A DNA stretch of 64,000 nt from Ralstonia sp. 25mfcol4.1 (lineage in GTDB: Bacteria; Pseudomonadota; Gammaproteobacteria; Burkholderiales; Burkholderiaceae), in NCBI RefSeq assembly GCF_900104095.1, contig NZ_FNJO01000002.1:310001-374000 (forward strand), read 5' to 3'. Positions within the stretch are counted from its first letter, which is position 1, and every line of letters starts with the position of its first letter. The notes beneath the pieces were generated by a model. That model made no database searches. It saw nothing but the letters and a program-made list of their open reading frames with translations, and was not told the DNA's origin. The translations under genes were made by a program, and so were the position numbers. Of this stretch, positions 24,790 to 33,111 are shown piece by piece.

Positions 24790-27042
24790 TCAGGCCGTCA
24801 CGAACGGCAACTGACGCTGGCGCTTGCCCGTGAGGCGGAACAGCGCGTTGGCCACGGCAGGGGCAATGCCGGGCGTGCCCGGTTCGCCGAGGCCGGTCGG
24901 GTTGTCGTTCGACGGCACGAAGAACACGTCCACCACCGGCGCGTCAGGCATGCGCGGCGGCGGATAGTCGGGGAAGTTGCTGTTCTTGACCATGCCGTTT
25001 TCCATCTCGATGGCAAAGCCCGGCTTGATCATCGACAGCCCGAACACGCAGCCGCCCTGGACCTGCGCCTCGGCGGTCAGCGGATTGACCACGCGGTTCG
25101 CATGCACGCCGGCCGTCACGCGATGCACGCGCGGCTCGCCCTTCACCACCGATACGTCGACGATATACGCCACCACCGAGCCGAACGACTCGTGCACGGA
25201 CACGCCCCAGGCATGTCCCTTCGGCAGCTTTTTCTTGCCGTAGCCGGACTTGTCCACGGCCAGCTGCAGCGCGGCGCGATGGCGCGCGTGCTTCTTTTCG
25301 TCCAGACGCGCCAGGCGCCAGGCCACGGGGTCCTGCTTCGCGGCCGTGGCCATTTCGTCGGCCAGCGTTTCCTTGACGAATGCCGTATGGGTGTTGCCCA
25401 CCGAGCGCCACCACAGCACCGGCACATCCACCTTCGGATGATGCACGTGCACCTGCAGCGGCAGGTCGTAGTCGTTCTCGACGATGCCTTCGGTCATCGT
25501 GGCGTCGACGCCGTTCTTGACCATCATCGGCTCGAACGGCGTGCCCGTGATGATCGACTGGCCGACGATGGTGTGCTGCCAGCCAACGACCTTGCCCTGG
25601 GCGTCCACGCCGATACGGGCGCGATGGACGTGCAGCGGACGGTAGTAGCCGCCCTTGATGTCGTCCTCGCGGCTCCACATCACCTTGATGGGCTCGGTAT
25701 GGCCATTGGCCACCCAGGCGCGCAGCACGTTGGCCGATTCCACGAGGTAATCCGACGTCGGCACGGCGCGGCGGCCGAAGCCACCGCCGGCCATCATCGT
25801 GTTCAGCGTGACCTTTTCCGGCGACAGTTGCAGCGTGCGCGCGATGGCGCCCTGGTCGATGGTCTGGAACTGCGAGCCCACCCACACCTTCACGGCGGTC
25901 ACCTTGTTGCCGGCCACCTCGGGCTGCAGCGTGCAGTTCAGCGGCTCCATCGGCGCGTGGGCCAGGTAAGGCACGCGATACTCGGCGTCGATGACCTTGG
26001 CCGCGCCCGACAGCGCCGTGTCGATATTGCCGCCTTCGAGCGGCCTGGCCACGATGCCCGGCTGCGCGGCCAGCTTGCTGAACTGGTCGAAAAGCGCGGC
26101 GGTGCTGACCGTCGATCCGGCGTCTTCCCAGACGATGTCCAGCGCGTCGCGCGCGGTCTTGGCCGGCCAGTAGCCGTCGGCCACCACCGCCACGCCCGAA
26201 CCGCCGCGATCGGTGTTCACCAGCATCACATCGGCCACGCCCTTGATCTTGCGTGCGCGGTCTGCGTTGAACGACTTGACCTTGCCGCCAAAGCGCGGCG
26301 GGTGAGCCACCACGGCCACCATCATGTCCTTGAGCCGGACGTCCATGCCGAACACCGGGTCGCCGTGCAGCTTAGATGCGGCGTCCAGGCGCGGCGTGGG
26401 CTTGCCGACGATGCGGAACTGCGCCGGGTCCTTGAGCCTGACCTGGGCCGGCACCGGCAGGCCCATGGCCGCCTGCGCCAGTTCGCCGTAAGTGGCGCGG
26501 TTGTTGCCCGACGTGACCACGCCCATCGACGCGGTGCAGCTGGCCGGATCGACCTCCCACTTCTGCGCGGCGGCGCCGATCAGCATGGCCCGTGCCCGCG
26601 CGCCCAGTTCGCGGTACTGCTCGAACGAGTGGTTCAGCGCCGTCGAGCCGCCGGTCATCTGGATACCGAACATCGGATCCTTGTACGCATCGCCGGCCGG
26701 GGCCAGGATGGCACGCACGTTCTTCCAGTCGACGTCCAGTTCCTCGGCCAGCGCCATCGGCAGCGCCGTATGCACGCCCTGGCCGAATTCCAGCCGGTTC
26801 ACGGCGATGGTCACCGTGTTGTCCGGCGCGATCGTCAGGAATGCCTGCGGCGGCGCCACCGGCTTGGCCGGCGCCTGCTGGGCCAGCGCGGCATCCACGC
26901 CGACGATGCCGAGCGCAAACCCGCTGCCCGCCAGGCCCGACATCTTCAGAAAGCTGCGCCGCGACAGCGTGGCTGCCGCTTCCGGTTGCGCAGCGGGCGC
27001 GCCGCTGCCGCCCGCCAGGGCCTCGATACCTCGAATACGCAT
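24790..27042 (-). CDS. iorB: molybdenum hydroxylase large subunit (IorB / xanthine dehydrogenase family)
   Basis: A 750-residue molybdopterin-binding subunit of the xanthine oxidase family, close to isoquinoline 1-oxidoreductase beta subunit and periplasmic aldehyde dehydrogenases. A Tat signal (LSRRSFLKMSGLAGSGFALG) follows an N-terminal extension of about 25 residues. Molybdenum cofactor motifs include EFGQGVHT, GGGFGRRA and the catalytic Glu in GLGEPGTPG (about Glu 720). It oxidises its substrate with water-derived oxygen and passes electrons to the 2Fe-2S subunit. It starts nine bases after iorA. The substrate cannot be read from the sequence; aldehydes or N-heterocycles are possible. Confidence 0.9.
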   Translation of the reverse strand: MRIRGIEALAGGSGAPAAQPEAAATLSRRSFLKMSGLAGSGFALGIVGVDAALAQQAPAKPVAPPQAFLTIAPDNTVTIAVNRLEFGQGVHTALPMALAEELDVDWKNVRAILAPAGDAYKDPMFGIQMTGGSTALNHSFEQYRELGARARAMLIGAAAQKWEVDPASCTASMGVVTSGNNRATYGELAQAAMGLPVPAQVRLKDPAQFRIVGKPTPRLDAASKLHGDPVFGMDVRLKDMMVAVVAHPPRFGGKVKSFNADRARKIKGVADVMLVNTDRGGSGVAVVADGYWPAKTARDALDIVWEDAGSTVSTAALFDQFSKLAAQPGIVARPLEGGNIDTALSGAAKVIDAEYRVPYLAHAPMEPLNCTLQPEVAGNKVTAVKVWVGSQFQTIDQGAIARTLQLSPEKVTLNTMMAGGGFGRRAVPTSDYLVESANVLRAWVANGHTEPIKVMWSREDDIKGGYYRPLHVHRARIGVDAQGKVVGWQHTIVGQSIITGTPFEPMMVKNGVDATMTEGIVENDYDLPLQVHVHHPKVDVPVLWWRSVGNTHTAFVKETLADEMATAAKQDPVAWRLARLDEKKHARHRAALQLAVDKSGYGKKKLPKGHAWGVSVHESFGSVVAYIVDVSVVKGEPRVHRVTAGVHANRVVNPLTAEAQVQGGCVFGLSMIKPGFAIEMENGMVKNSNFPDYPPPRMPDAPVVDVFFVPSNDNPTGLGEPGTPGIAPAVANALFRLTGKRQRQLPFVTA

Positions 27043-27051
27043 GGCAGCCCC

Positions 27052-27519
27052 TTATGCCTTGACGGCGATGGCGCGCGAGGCGTCCTTGATCGCCGCGCGA
27101 ATCCGTTGATAGGTGCCGCAGCGGCAGACGTTGCCGGCCATGGCCTGATCGATGTCGGCATCGGTGGGCCTCGGCTTGCTGCGCAGCAGACCCACGGCGC
27201 TCATCACCTGGCCGTTCTGGCAGTAGCCGCACTGGGCCACGTCGTGCTTGAGCCATGCCGCCAGCACGGCCTTGCCGACCGGGTCGTCGCCCATGCTTTC
27301 AATCGTGCTGATCTTGCTGCCGGCCGTGGCCGAGATCGGCATCACGCAGCTGCGCGTGGCCTGGCCGTTGATATGGACGGTGCAGGCGCCGCACGCGGCC
27401 ATGCCACAACCGAACTTGGTGCCGGTCATGCCGAGGTTGTCGCGCAGGGCCCACAACAGTGGCGTGGACGGATCGGCGTCCACCTCCACGGTCTTGCCGT
27501 TGAGGGTGAGGGTCGTCAT
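27052..27519 (-). CDS. iorA: molybdenum hydroxylase 2Fe-2S small subunit (IorA type)
   Basis: A 155-residue protein with two iron-sulfur clusters. The plant-ferredoxin-like cluster uses Cys 38, 43, 46 and 58 ([13 protein letters not shown], then RSC). The helical second cluster uses Cys 97, 100, 132 and 134 ([12 protein letters not shown] and CRCGTYQRI). It carries electrons from the molybdenum subunit to an acceptor. It has no signal of its own; such subunits are usually exported with the Tat-tagged partner. The diheme cytochrome c gene upstream is the likely electron acceptor. Confidence 0.93.
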   Translation of the reverse strand: MTTLTLNGKTVEVDADPSTPLLWALRDNLGMTGTKFGCGMAACGACTVHINGQATRSCVMPISATAGSKISTIESMGDDPVGKAVLAAWLKHDVAQCGYCQNGQVMSAVGLLRSKPRPTDADIDQAMAGNVCRCGTYQRIRAAIKDASRAIAVKA

Positions 27520-27684
27520 TTGGGGATGCTCCTTGGGTGCTTGGCCCAGTCGGTTATTCGCGCGTCACGCCAGGCCAATGGCAAAAACGATCCCTGGCCA
27601 CCCGGCGAACCCGTGGAGCATAGTAGAAATATGAAAAGCTTGCGCAGTCCCGCTCACATCATGCTGTGAGCACCATAACCGGGA

Positions 27685-28563
27685 TTATTTCTGGCTCAGG
27701 AACAGATATAGCGCCTGCAGGTCGGTGTCGTTCATTTTGGCGAAGGCGGTGAACGGCATCACGCGGCTGACGTCGGTGCCGTCGGGCCGCTTGCCGGTGC
27801 GCATCATCGCCACGAACTGCTCGGCCGCGGGGTAGTGCTTGATCGCCCCGCCCGGCTGCAGGTTGGCGGCGGGCGGCCAGTCGGGCGGCGCGCCGGGGAT
27901 ATGGCCGCCGCGCAGTTCCGCCCCGTGGCAGCCCTTGCACGAATTGGCCACGTACGCGCCGTACTGCGCGTTCACGGCGGCCACCACCGGCGCGGCGGGC
28001 GGCAGGCTGTGGTCGATCTTCTCGGCGGCGTCCTTGATCACGCCGGCGCCATACATGCCCCGGATGAACCATGGCAAGTGCACCTCGCCGGGCCGGCCCG
28101 GGCCGGGCGGCAGGCTCTGGACATAGGCCACCAGCGCGCCGAAGTCTTCGTTGGACAGCCGGTTGTAATCCTCGCTGGGCATCACCAGCAGCGGCCGGCC
28201 CGATGGCGCCACGCCATGCCGGATGGCACGGTCCCAGTCCTGGGGCTGGAACCTGGCGATATCGGGGTTGGCCCGGGTCAGGTCCGGGGCGAATACCCGG
28301 AATCCGTTGGATTCATCGAACACCTGGCGGCCGTTGCCCTTGCCGCCGTGACAGTCCGCGCACCCGCGCGACTCAAACAGATACTTGCCATGGGCGATGG
28401 CCATGGCGTCGGTCGGGATCGTCACCGGCTGCACGGCCACGTCGATCTTGCGCTGGAGCTTGCGCCCGCCCCACCAGTACGTGCTGCCCACGGCCAGCAC
28501 CACGAACACCACGAAGGCAACCAGCGCGGAGCTGGCAATGCGGAAGAATCGCTTGACGTCCAT
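27685..28563 (-). CDS. membrane-anchored diheme cytochrome c
   Basis: A 292-residue protein with an N-terminal membrane anchor (residues 12-31) and two c-type heme sites: CADCH at residues 68-72 and CKGCH at 209-213. Met ligands are likely in VMPSEDYNRL and RVMPFTAFAKM. A ggggga ribosome site precedes ATG 28563. It is 165 bases upstream of iorA on the same strand; cytochromes of this type accept electrons from periplasmic molybdenum hydroxylases, so the three genes probably form one oxidation system feeding the respiratory chain. Confidence 0.9.
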   Translation of the reverse strand: MDVKRFFRIASSALVAFVVFVVLAVGSTYWWGGRKLQRKIDVAVQPVTIPTDAMAIAHGKYLFESRGCADCHGGKGNGRQVFDESNGFRVFAPDLTRANPDIARFQPQDWDRAIRHGVAPSGRPLLVMPSEDYNRLSNEDFGALVAYVQSLPPGPGRPGEVHLPWFIRGMYGAGVIKDAAEKIDHSLPPAAPVVAAVNAQYGAYVANSCKGCHGAELRGGHIPGAPPDWPPAANLQPGGAIKHYPAAEQFVAMMRTGKRPDGTDVSRVMPFTAFAKMNDTDLQALYLFLSQK

Positions 28564-28698
28564 GGGTATCCCCCGTGAGCGGCCATCGAGAAAGCGCAGG
28601 TTGCGCCACCCGATTGAAACGGGCGCGCGCTTCGTGTTCCGTGCGGGATCGTACAGAAGCTGCGCCGGCGCCGCCAGCCCGGGGGATACGCGCGGCGG

Positions 28699-29109
28699 TC
28701 AGGCCGCCAGCCCGGCCGGGGCGCGGTCGATAAAGCCGGTCATGCCGGCCAGGCGGCCATCGTCCGCAATCGTGGCAAAGTCGGTGCCCACCACCAGCGC
28801 GGCTTCGCCGGCCGGGCCCAGTTCCCAGGTAAAGCGCAGGTTGGCGCCGTGGGCGTCCACCGGCGATACGCGGCGGAACACGAAGCCGGGGAAGCGGGCT
28901 TGCACGCCGGCAATCATGGCGTCGATGCCGGCGTGGCCGTCGCCGCGCATCAGCGGGTCCACGTACACGGCCGACTCGGTCCAGGTCCGGCCGATCAGGG
29001 CGCGGCGGCGGACGGCGTCAGTTTCGTTCCAGGCGGCCAGGTAACGGTCGGCCAGTTCTGCCAGGTCGGTCGTGGCGGCGCTGGCGTTCGGGGCGATGGC
29101 GGCGGTCAT
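28699..29109 (-). CDS. SnoaL-like / NTF2-fold protein
   Basis: A 136-residue protein with the NTF2/SnoaL pattern: an N-terminal helix LADRYLAAWNETDAVRRRAL, WTESAVYVDPLMRGDGHAG, then strands ending GLTGFID-like (MTGFIDRAP). The start ATG 29109 has a good aaggag ribosome site; an upstream in-frame codon at 29151 lacks one. Family members include isomerases, hydrolases and binding proteins; nothing here fixes the function. It is monocistronic and divergent from the large GGDEF-EAL gene. Confidence 0.78.
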   Translation of the reverse strand: MTAAIAPNASAATTDLAELADRYLAAWNETDAVRRRALIGRTWTESAVYVDPLMRGDGHAGIDAMIAGVQARFPGFVFRRVSPVDAHGANLRFTWELGPAGEAALVVGTDFATIADDGRLAGMTGFIDRAPAGLAA

Positions 29110-29188
29110 GGCATTTCTCCTTGTGGTTGAGGACCTGCAGGGGTGGATCACGTCATGGCCTCATCATGGATGCCCGCCGGCCGCAGCA

Positions 29189-29209
29189 CGATTACGCCTC
29201 AGGTAATCG
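29189..29209. promoter_or_regulatory. palindrome in a divergent intergenic region
   Basis: A perfect inverted repeat CGATTAC-N7-GTAATCG in the 328-base gap between the SnoaL-like gene (minus) and the GGDEF-EAL gene (plus). Its size and place fit an operator for a dimeric regulator. Nothing else in this gap is clear. Confidence 0.4.
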
Positions 29210-29437
29210 CCACGATTCCTCCGCCAGGCGCCGCCCACGCCGCAAGGCGCCGCCCGCCATACCAGCTTTCGGCCTGCGGCGCCAGTCCCAACAAAGCCAT
29301 GCAGATGCCCCTATCCCGGCCGTCAGATTCCGCCTGGCGCGACTACAGTGCCACCTACGCTGGGCAGGGTGCGGCCATTGCATTCCTGCCGGCATGGCTT
29401 TCGGCGCGCCAGGCGCGCCCCAGGAAACCCGAAACTG

Positions 29438-32400
29438 ATGACGCCTGACAGGGCCGCGCCCCCTTCGAACCTTCCGCCCATGGCACGCCTCGGCAACTGG
29501 CGCCCGCTGCTGCTGGCGGCTGCGGGCTACTTCTTGCTGGCGCTGGCCGGCCTGTGGCTGGCGCGCATGCCGGGCCACGCGGCGGCCGTGTGGCTGGCCA
29601 ACGCCTTTGGCCTGGGCATGCTCCTGCACCGCCCCACCCGCGAGGCGCCGGCGCTGCTGGCAACCATGCTGGCCTCCAACATCGCCGCCGACGTGGTCGT
29701 CGCCGGCCATCCGCTGGGCGCCGCGCTGCTGCTGTCGGCCGCCAACCTGGCCGAACTGGCCGGGTCGGCCGTGCTGCTGCAGGTCATGGTAGGCCGCCAG
29801 GCGCTGGCCCGTCCCGGCCAACTGACGACTTTCGCGCTGACGCTCGGCATTGCGTCGACCGTCGGGCCGGCCCTGAGCGGGCTGCTGGGCGCCTCGGTCA
29901 TCTCGGCGCGCTATGGCACGCCGTTTCCCAAGGTCTGGTGGAACTGGTGGAATGCCGGCGCCATCGGCATGGTGATGCTGCTGCCGCTGATGGTGTCGCT
30001 GTCGCGCGAGCGCGTGCGGGCCACCTGCCAGCGCCCGATGCTGCTGCGCCTGACCGGGCTGTTCGCGCTGTGCGTGGCCATCGGCGCGGGCGCCATCCGC
30101 GCCGGGCACGACCCGTTCGTGGTGATGTCGCTGCCGCTGGTCATCGTCGCGCTGGCCAGCAACCCGTTTGCCACGGCGCTGCTTACGCTGCTGTCGGCAG
30201 TGGCCGCCGAATGCATCGGGCTGGTCTCGGGCACGGAATTCCTGGCTTCGCGCTCGGTGCCGCTGTCGGGGGCGCTGCTGATGGTGTTCCCGGTCTGCAT
30301 CGCGTTCATGACCGAGCAGAACCGCAAGGGTCGGCTGGAACTGCGCAGCAGCGAGCGGCGCTTTCGCCAGGCGCTGGAGCACTCGGCCATCGGCATGGCG
30401 CTGGTGGGCATGGACGGGCGCTGGCAGATGGTCAATCACGCCATGGTCGACCTGCTGGGCTACAGCGCCGACGAACTGCGCGACCTGCCGTTCCAGCTGA
30501 TGACCCACCCCGACGACCTCGCAGCCGACCTCAGGCTCGTAGAACGGCTATTGGCCGGCGAGATCGACTCCTATCGTCTGGAAAAACGCTACCGCCACAA
30601 GAGCGGGCATTACCTGTGGACGCTGCTGGCGGTGTCGCTGGTGCGCGACGACAACACCGGGCAGCCCGACCATTTCATCGCACAGGTGGAAGACATCCAC
30701 ACGCGCAAGCTGGCGCAGGAACAGCTGGAACAGCTGACGCGCCGCACCCAGCTGGCCGTGGAAGCGGGCGGCGTGGGCATCTGGGAATGGGATTTCACGC
30801 AGGCGGCCATAACCTGGGACACCCGCATGCACGCGCTGCACGGCACCGCTCCCGAGCTGGGGCCGCCCACGCTGGCCCAGTGGATCGCGATGGTCCACCC
30901 CGAGGACGTGAGCCGCGTCAGCACCGAAATGCGCCAGGCCATCCGTGGCGTGCGGCGCTTCGACACCGAATACCGCGTGGTGCGGCCCACCGGCGAGATC
31001 CGCCACGTGCGCGCCATGGCCACCATTTCGCGCCACGAGGACGACACGACGCGGGCGCTGGTGGGCACCAACTGGGACATCACCGAGCAGCGCAACCTGA
31101 ACCGGGCGCTGTTCGAGGAAAAGGAACGCCTGCACATCACGCTGCGCTCGATTGGCGATGCCGTGATCTGCACCGACCGCGTCATGCGCGTGACCTTCAT
31201 GAACCCGATTGCCGAGCAGCTGACCGGCTGGAGCCTGGACGCCGCCATGGGCCAGCCGCTGGACCAGGTGTTCCGGATCGTCGACGAAGACACCGACCTG
31301 GTCATCCCCAGCCCGGTCGAGCAATGCCTGGAAACGCTGCGGCCGGCCTACCTTCAGGAAGGCGCGGTGCTGCAGAGCCTGACCGGCGAACGCCATGACG
31401 TGCAGGATTCGGCCGCGCCCGTGCTGGCCAACGACGGCAGCGTGCTGGGCGCCGTGCTGGTGTTCCAGGACATCACCACGTCGCGGGCGCTGCAGCGCGA
31501 ACTGGCCCACTCGGCCACGCACGACGCGCTGACCGGCCTGCCCAACCGCGCCTGGTTCGAAAAGCGCCTGCGCGAAGCCTGCGAGAGCGCCCGGCTGCAC
31601 GGCCATCGCGCCGCGCTCTGCTTTATCGACCTGGACCGCTTCAAGATCGTCAACGACACGGCCGGCCATGGTGCCGGCGACGTGCTGCTGCGCGAACTGG
31701 GCTACGTGATCCGCCACCAGGTGCGGCCGGACGACCTGCTGGCGCGCCTGGGCGGCGACGAATTCGCGCTGCTGCTCAAGGACTGCAGCATCGAACACGC
31801 CGAGCAGGTCTGCATGAAAGTGATCGACGCCGTGCGCGAGCGGCGCTTTCCGTGGAACGGCCGCGTCTACGATGTGGGCGCCAGCATCGGCATCGCCGCC
31901 ATCGATAGCGACGTGCCGCCTGTCAGCGAACTGATGAGCCGTGCCGACGTGGCCTGCTACGCCGCCAAGGCCGCCGGCCGCAACCGCGTGTCGGTCTATC
32001 GCCGTGACGAAAGCGACGCACGCCGCCATCATCGCGAACTGGAGGTGGCCGCCGGCATCCATTCGGCGCTGGAAGCCAACCGCTTCCGGCTGTACGCGCA
32101 GGAAATCCGCTCGCTGCGTCCGGGCCAGGACGATTCGCGCCACGTGGAAATCCTGGTGCGGATGGTGGACGAACAGGGCACGCTCATCATGCCGGGCGCG
32201 TTCATCCCGGCTGCCGAACGCTACGACCTGATGGGCCATATCGACCGCTGGGTGATCCGCAACGTGCTGCAGCAGTACGGCGACCGCCTGGCCAGCGTGC
32301 CGGGGCTGTCGGTGTCGATCAACCTGTCGGCCAACTCGCTGGGCGAGCCGTTCCTGCTGCCCTTCCTGCACGCCGCACTGGAAGACTCGGCCCTGCCGGC

Positions 32401-32809
32401 CGACCGCATCCGGCTGGAAATCACCGAGACCGCGCTGATCAACAACATGACCGCCGCCAGCCGCGTGGTGGCCGACATGCGCAGCGCGGGCTGCACCGTC
32501 GCGCTGGACGATTTCGGCGCCGGCCTGTCGTCGTTCGCCTACCTGAAGCAGTTCCCGGTGGACTATCTCAAGATCGACGGCAGCTTTATTCGCAATCTCG
32601 CCAAAAATGCCGTGGACCGCGAGATCGTCAGCTCGATCAACGACATCGGCCATCGCCTGGGTGTGCGCACCGTGGCCGAATGGGTCGAGGACGAAGGCAC
32701 GCTCCATACGCTGCGGGCCATCGGGGTGGACTACGCGCAGGGCTACGCCATCGGCAAGCCGATGCCGCTGGAAGCCTTTCTCGACACCTGCGAGGGCCTG
32801 CCGGCCTGA
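29438..32809 (+). CDS. MASE1-PAS-PAS-PAS-GGDEF-EAL cyclic di-GMP protein
   Basis: A 1123-residue membrane signalling protein. Residues 15-290: MASE1 sensor with several helices. Three PAS/PAC units follow (about 305-425, 430-555, 560-685; SIGDAVICTDRVMRVTFMNP opens the third). The GGDEF domain is intact (RLGGDEF, residues 772-776) with an inhibitory I-site RPDD five residues before it, so it should make cyclic di-GMP and be feedback-inhibited. The EAL-type domain has EIL (about Glu 904) and keeps the Asn, Glu and DDFG (LDDFGAGLSSFAYLK) residues, so phosphodiesterase activity is plausible. Which activity dominates cannot be told. The start ATG 29438 lacks a strong ribosome site. Confidence 0.9.
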   Translation: MTPDRAAPPSNLPPMARLGNWRPLLLAAAGYFLLALAGLWLARMPGHAAAVWLANAFGLGMLLHRPTREAPALLATMLASNIAADVVVAGHPLGAALLLSAANLAELAGSAVLLQVMVGRQALARPGQLTTFALTLGIASTVGPALSGLLGASVISARYGTPFPKVWWNWWNAGAIGMVMLLPLMVSLSRERVRATCQRPMLLRLTGLFALCVAIGAGAIRAGHDPFVVMSLPLVIVALASNPFATALLTLLSAVAAECIGLVSGTEFLASRSVPLSGALLMVFPVCIAFMTEQNRKGRLELRSSERRFRQALEHSAIGMALVGMDGRWQMVNHAMVDLLGYSADELRDLPFQLMTHPDDLAADLRLVERLLAGEIDSYRLEKRYRHKSGHYLWTLLAVSLVRDDNTGQPDHFIAQVEDIHTRKLAQEQLEQLTRRTQLAVEAGGVGIWEWDFTQAAITWDTRMHALHGTAPELGPPTLAQWIAMVHPEDVSRVSTEMRQAIRGVRRFDTEYRVVRPTGEIRHVRAMATISRHEDDTTRALVGTNWDITEQRNLNRALFEEKERLHITLRSIGDAVICTDRVMRVTFMNPIAEQLTGWSLDAAMGQPLDQVFRIVDEDTDLVIPSPVEQCLETLRPAYLQEGAVLQSLTGERHDVQDSAAPVLANDGSVLGAVLVFQDITTSRALQRELAHSATHDALTGLPNRAWFEKRLREACESARLHGHRAALCFIDLDRFKIVNDTAGHGAGDVLLRELGYVIRHQVRPDDLLARLGGDEFALLLKDCSIEHAEQVCMKVIDAVRERRFPWNGRVYDVGASIGIAAIDSDVPPVSELMSRADVACYAAKAAGRNRVSVYRRDESDARRHHRELEVAAGIHSALEANRFRLYAQEIRSLRPGQDDSRHVEILVRMVDEQGTLIMPGAFIPAAERYDLMGHIDRWVIRNVLQQYGDRLASVPGLSVSINLSANSLGEPFLLPFLHAALEDSALPADRIRLEITETALINNMTAASRVVADMRSAGCTVALDDFGAGLSSFAYLKQFPVDYLKIDGSFIRNLAKNAVDREIVSSINDIGHRLGVRTVAEWVEDEGTLHTLRAIGVDYAQGYAIGKPMPLEAFLDTCEGLPA

Positions 32810-32873
32810 TCCGGAGCGCGCACGGCGCAGGTCTTGCGCAGTGCAGCATGCGCCCGACACCACATTCCCCTTC

Positions 32874-32903
32874 AACGCCGTTCGGAAATCCGGACGGCGT
32901 TTT
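32874..32903 (+). terminator. Rho-independent terminator after the GGDEF-EAL gene
   Basis: A 12-bp stem (aacgccgt-t-cgg / ccg-g-acggcgtt, one T-G pair, loop aaat) running into a short T-run at 32900-32903. It lies 65 bases after the gene's stop. Confidence 0.7.
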
Positions 32904-32928
32904 GCGTTCGGCGTCCGGATTTCCGAAC
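32880..32928. repeat. 17-bp inverted repeat overlapping the terminator
   Basis: Two perfect 17-base arms (GTTCGGAAATCCGGACG at 32880-32896 and its complement at 32912-32928) with a 15-base loop. The left arm is shared with the terminator stem, so the two hairpins cannot form at once. Confidence 0.75.
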
Positions 32929-32999
32929 AGTGCGCCGGCGCCGCTTCAAAAATCCCTTTGTATTCATCGTTTTACATCTGTATCCAGTTGCAACCGGGC

Positions 33000-33015
33000 T
33001 GGCACGGCTCGTGCA
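33000..33015 (+). promoter_or_regulatory. sigma-54 promoter of dctA
   Basis: TGGCACG-N4-GTGCA matches the sigma-54 consensus TGGCACG-N4-TTGCW at all positions but one (T to G), with GG and GC at the right 10-base gap. It lies 97 bases before the dctA start. The activator DctD is encoded just downstream, as expected for C4-dicarboxylate transport. Confidence 0.85.
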
Positions 33016-33111
33016 ATCTAGCCGCCGCCGTACGACATCCGGCCCGGCAGCGCAGCCCTCCCCCAGGGTCGTTCGTGCGCCCGGTCCGGCACAAAGGAGG
33101 ATGTACCCACG

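Noticed and set aside
24733..27669. 978-codon plus-strand frame opposite iorB
   Set aside because: Antisense shadow: His/Arg-rich and without domains; iorB and iorA on the other strand have all catalytic residues.
30548..32875. 775-codon minus-strand frame opposite the GGDEF-EAL gene
   Set aside because: Antisense shadow, no recognisable domain.
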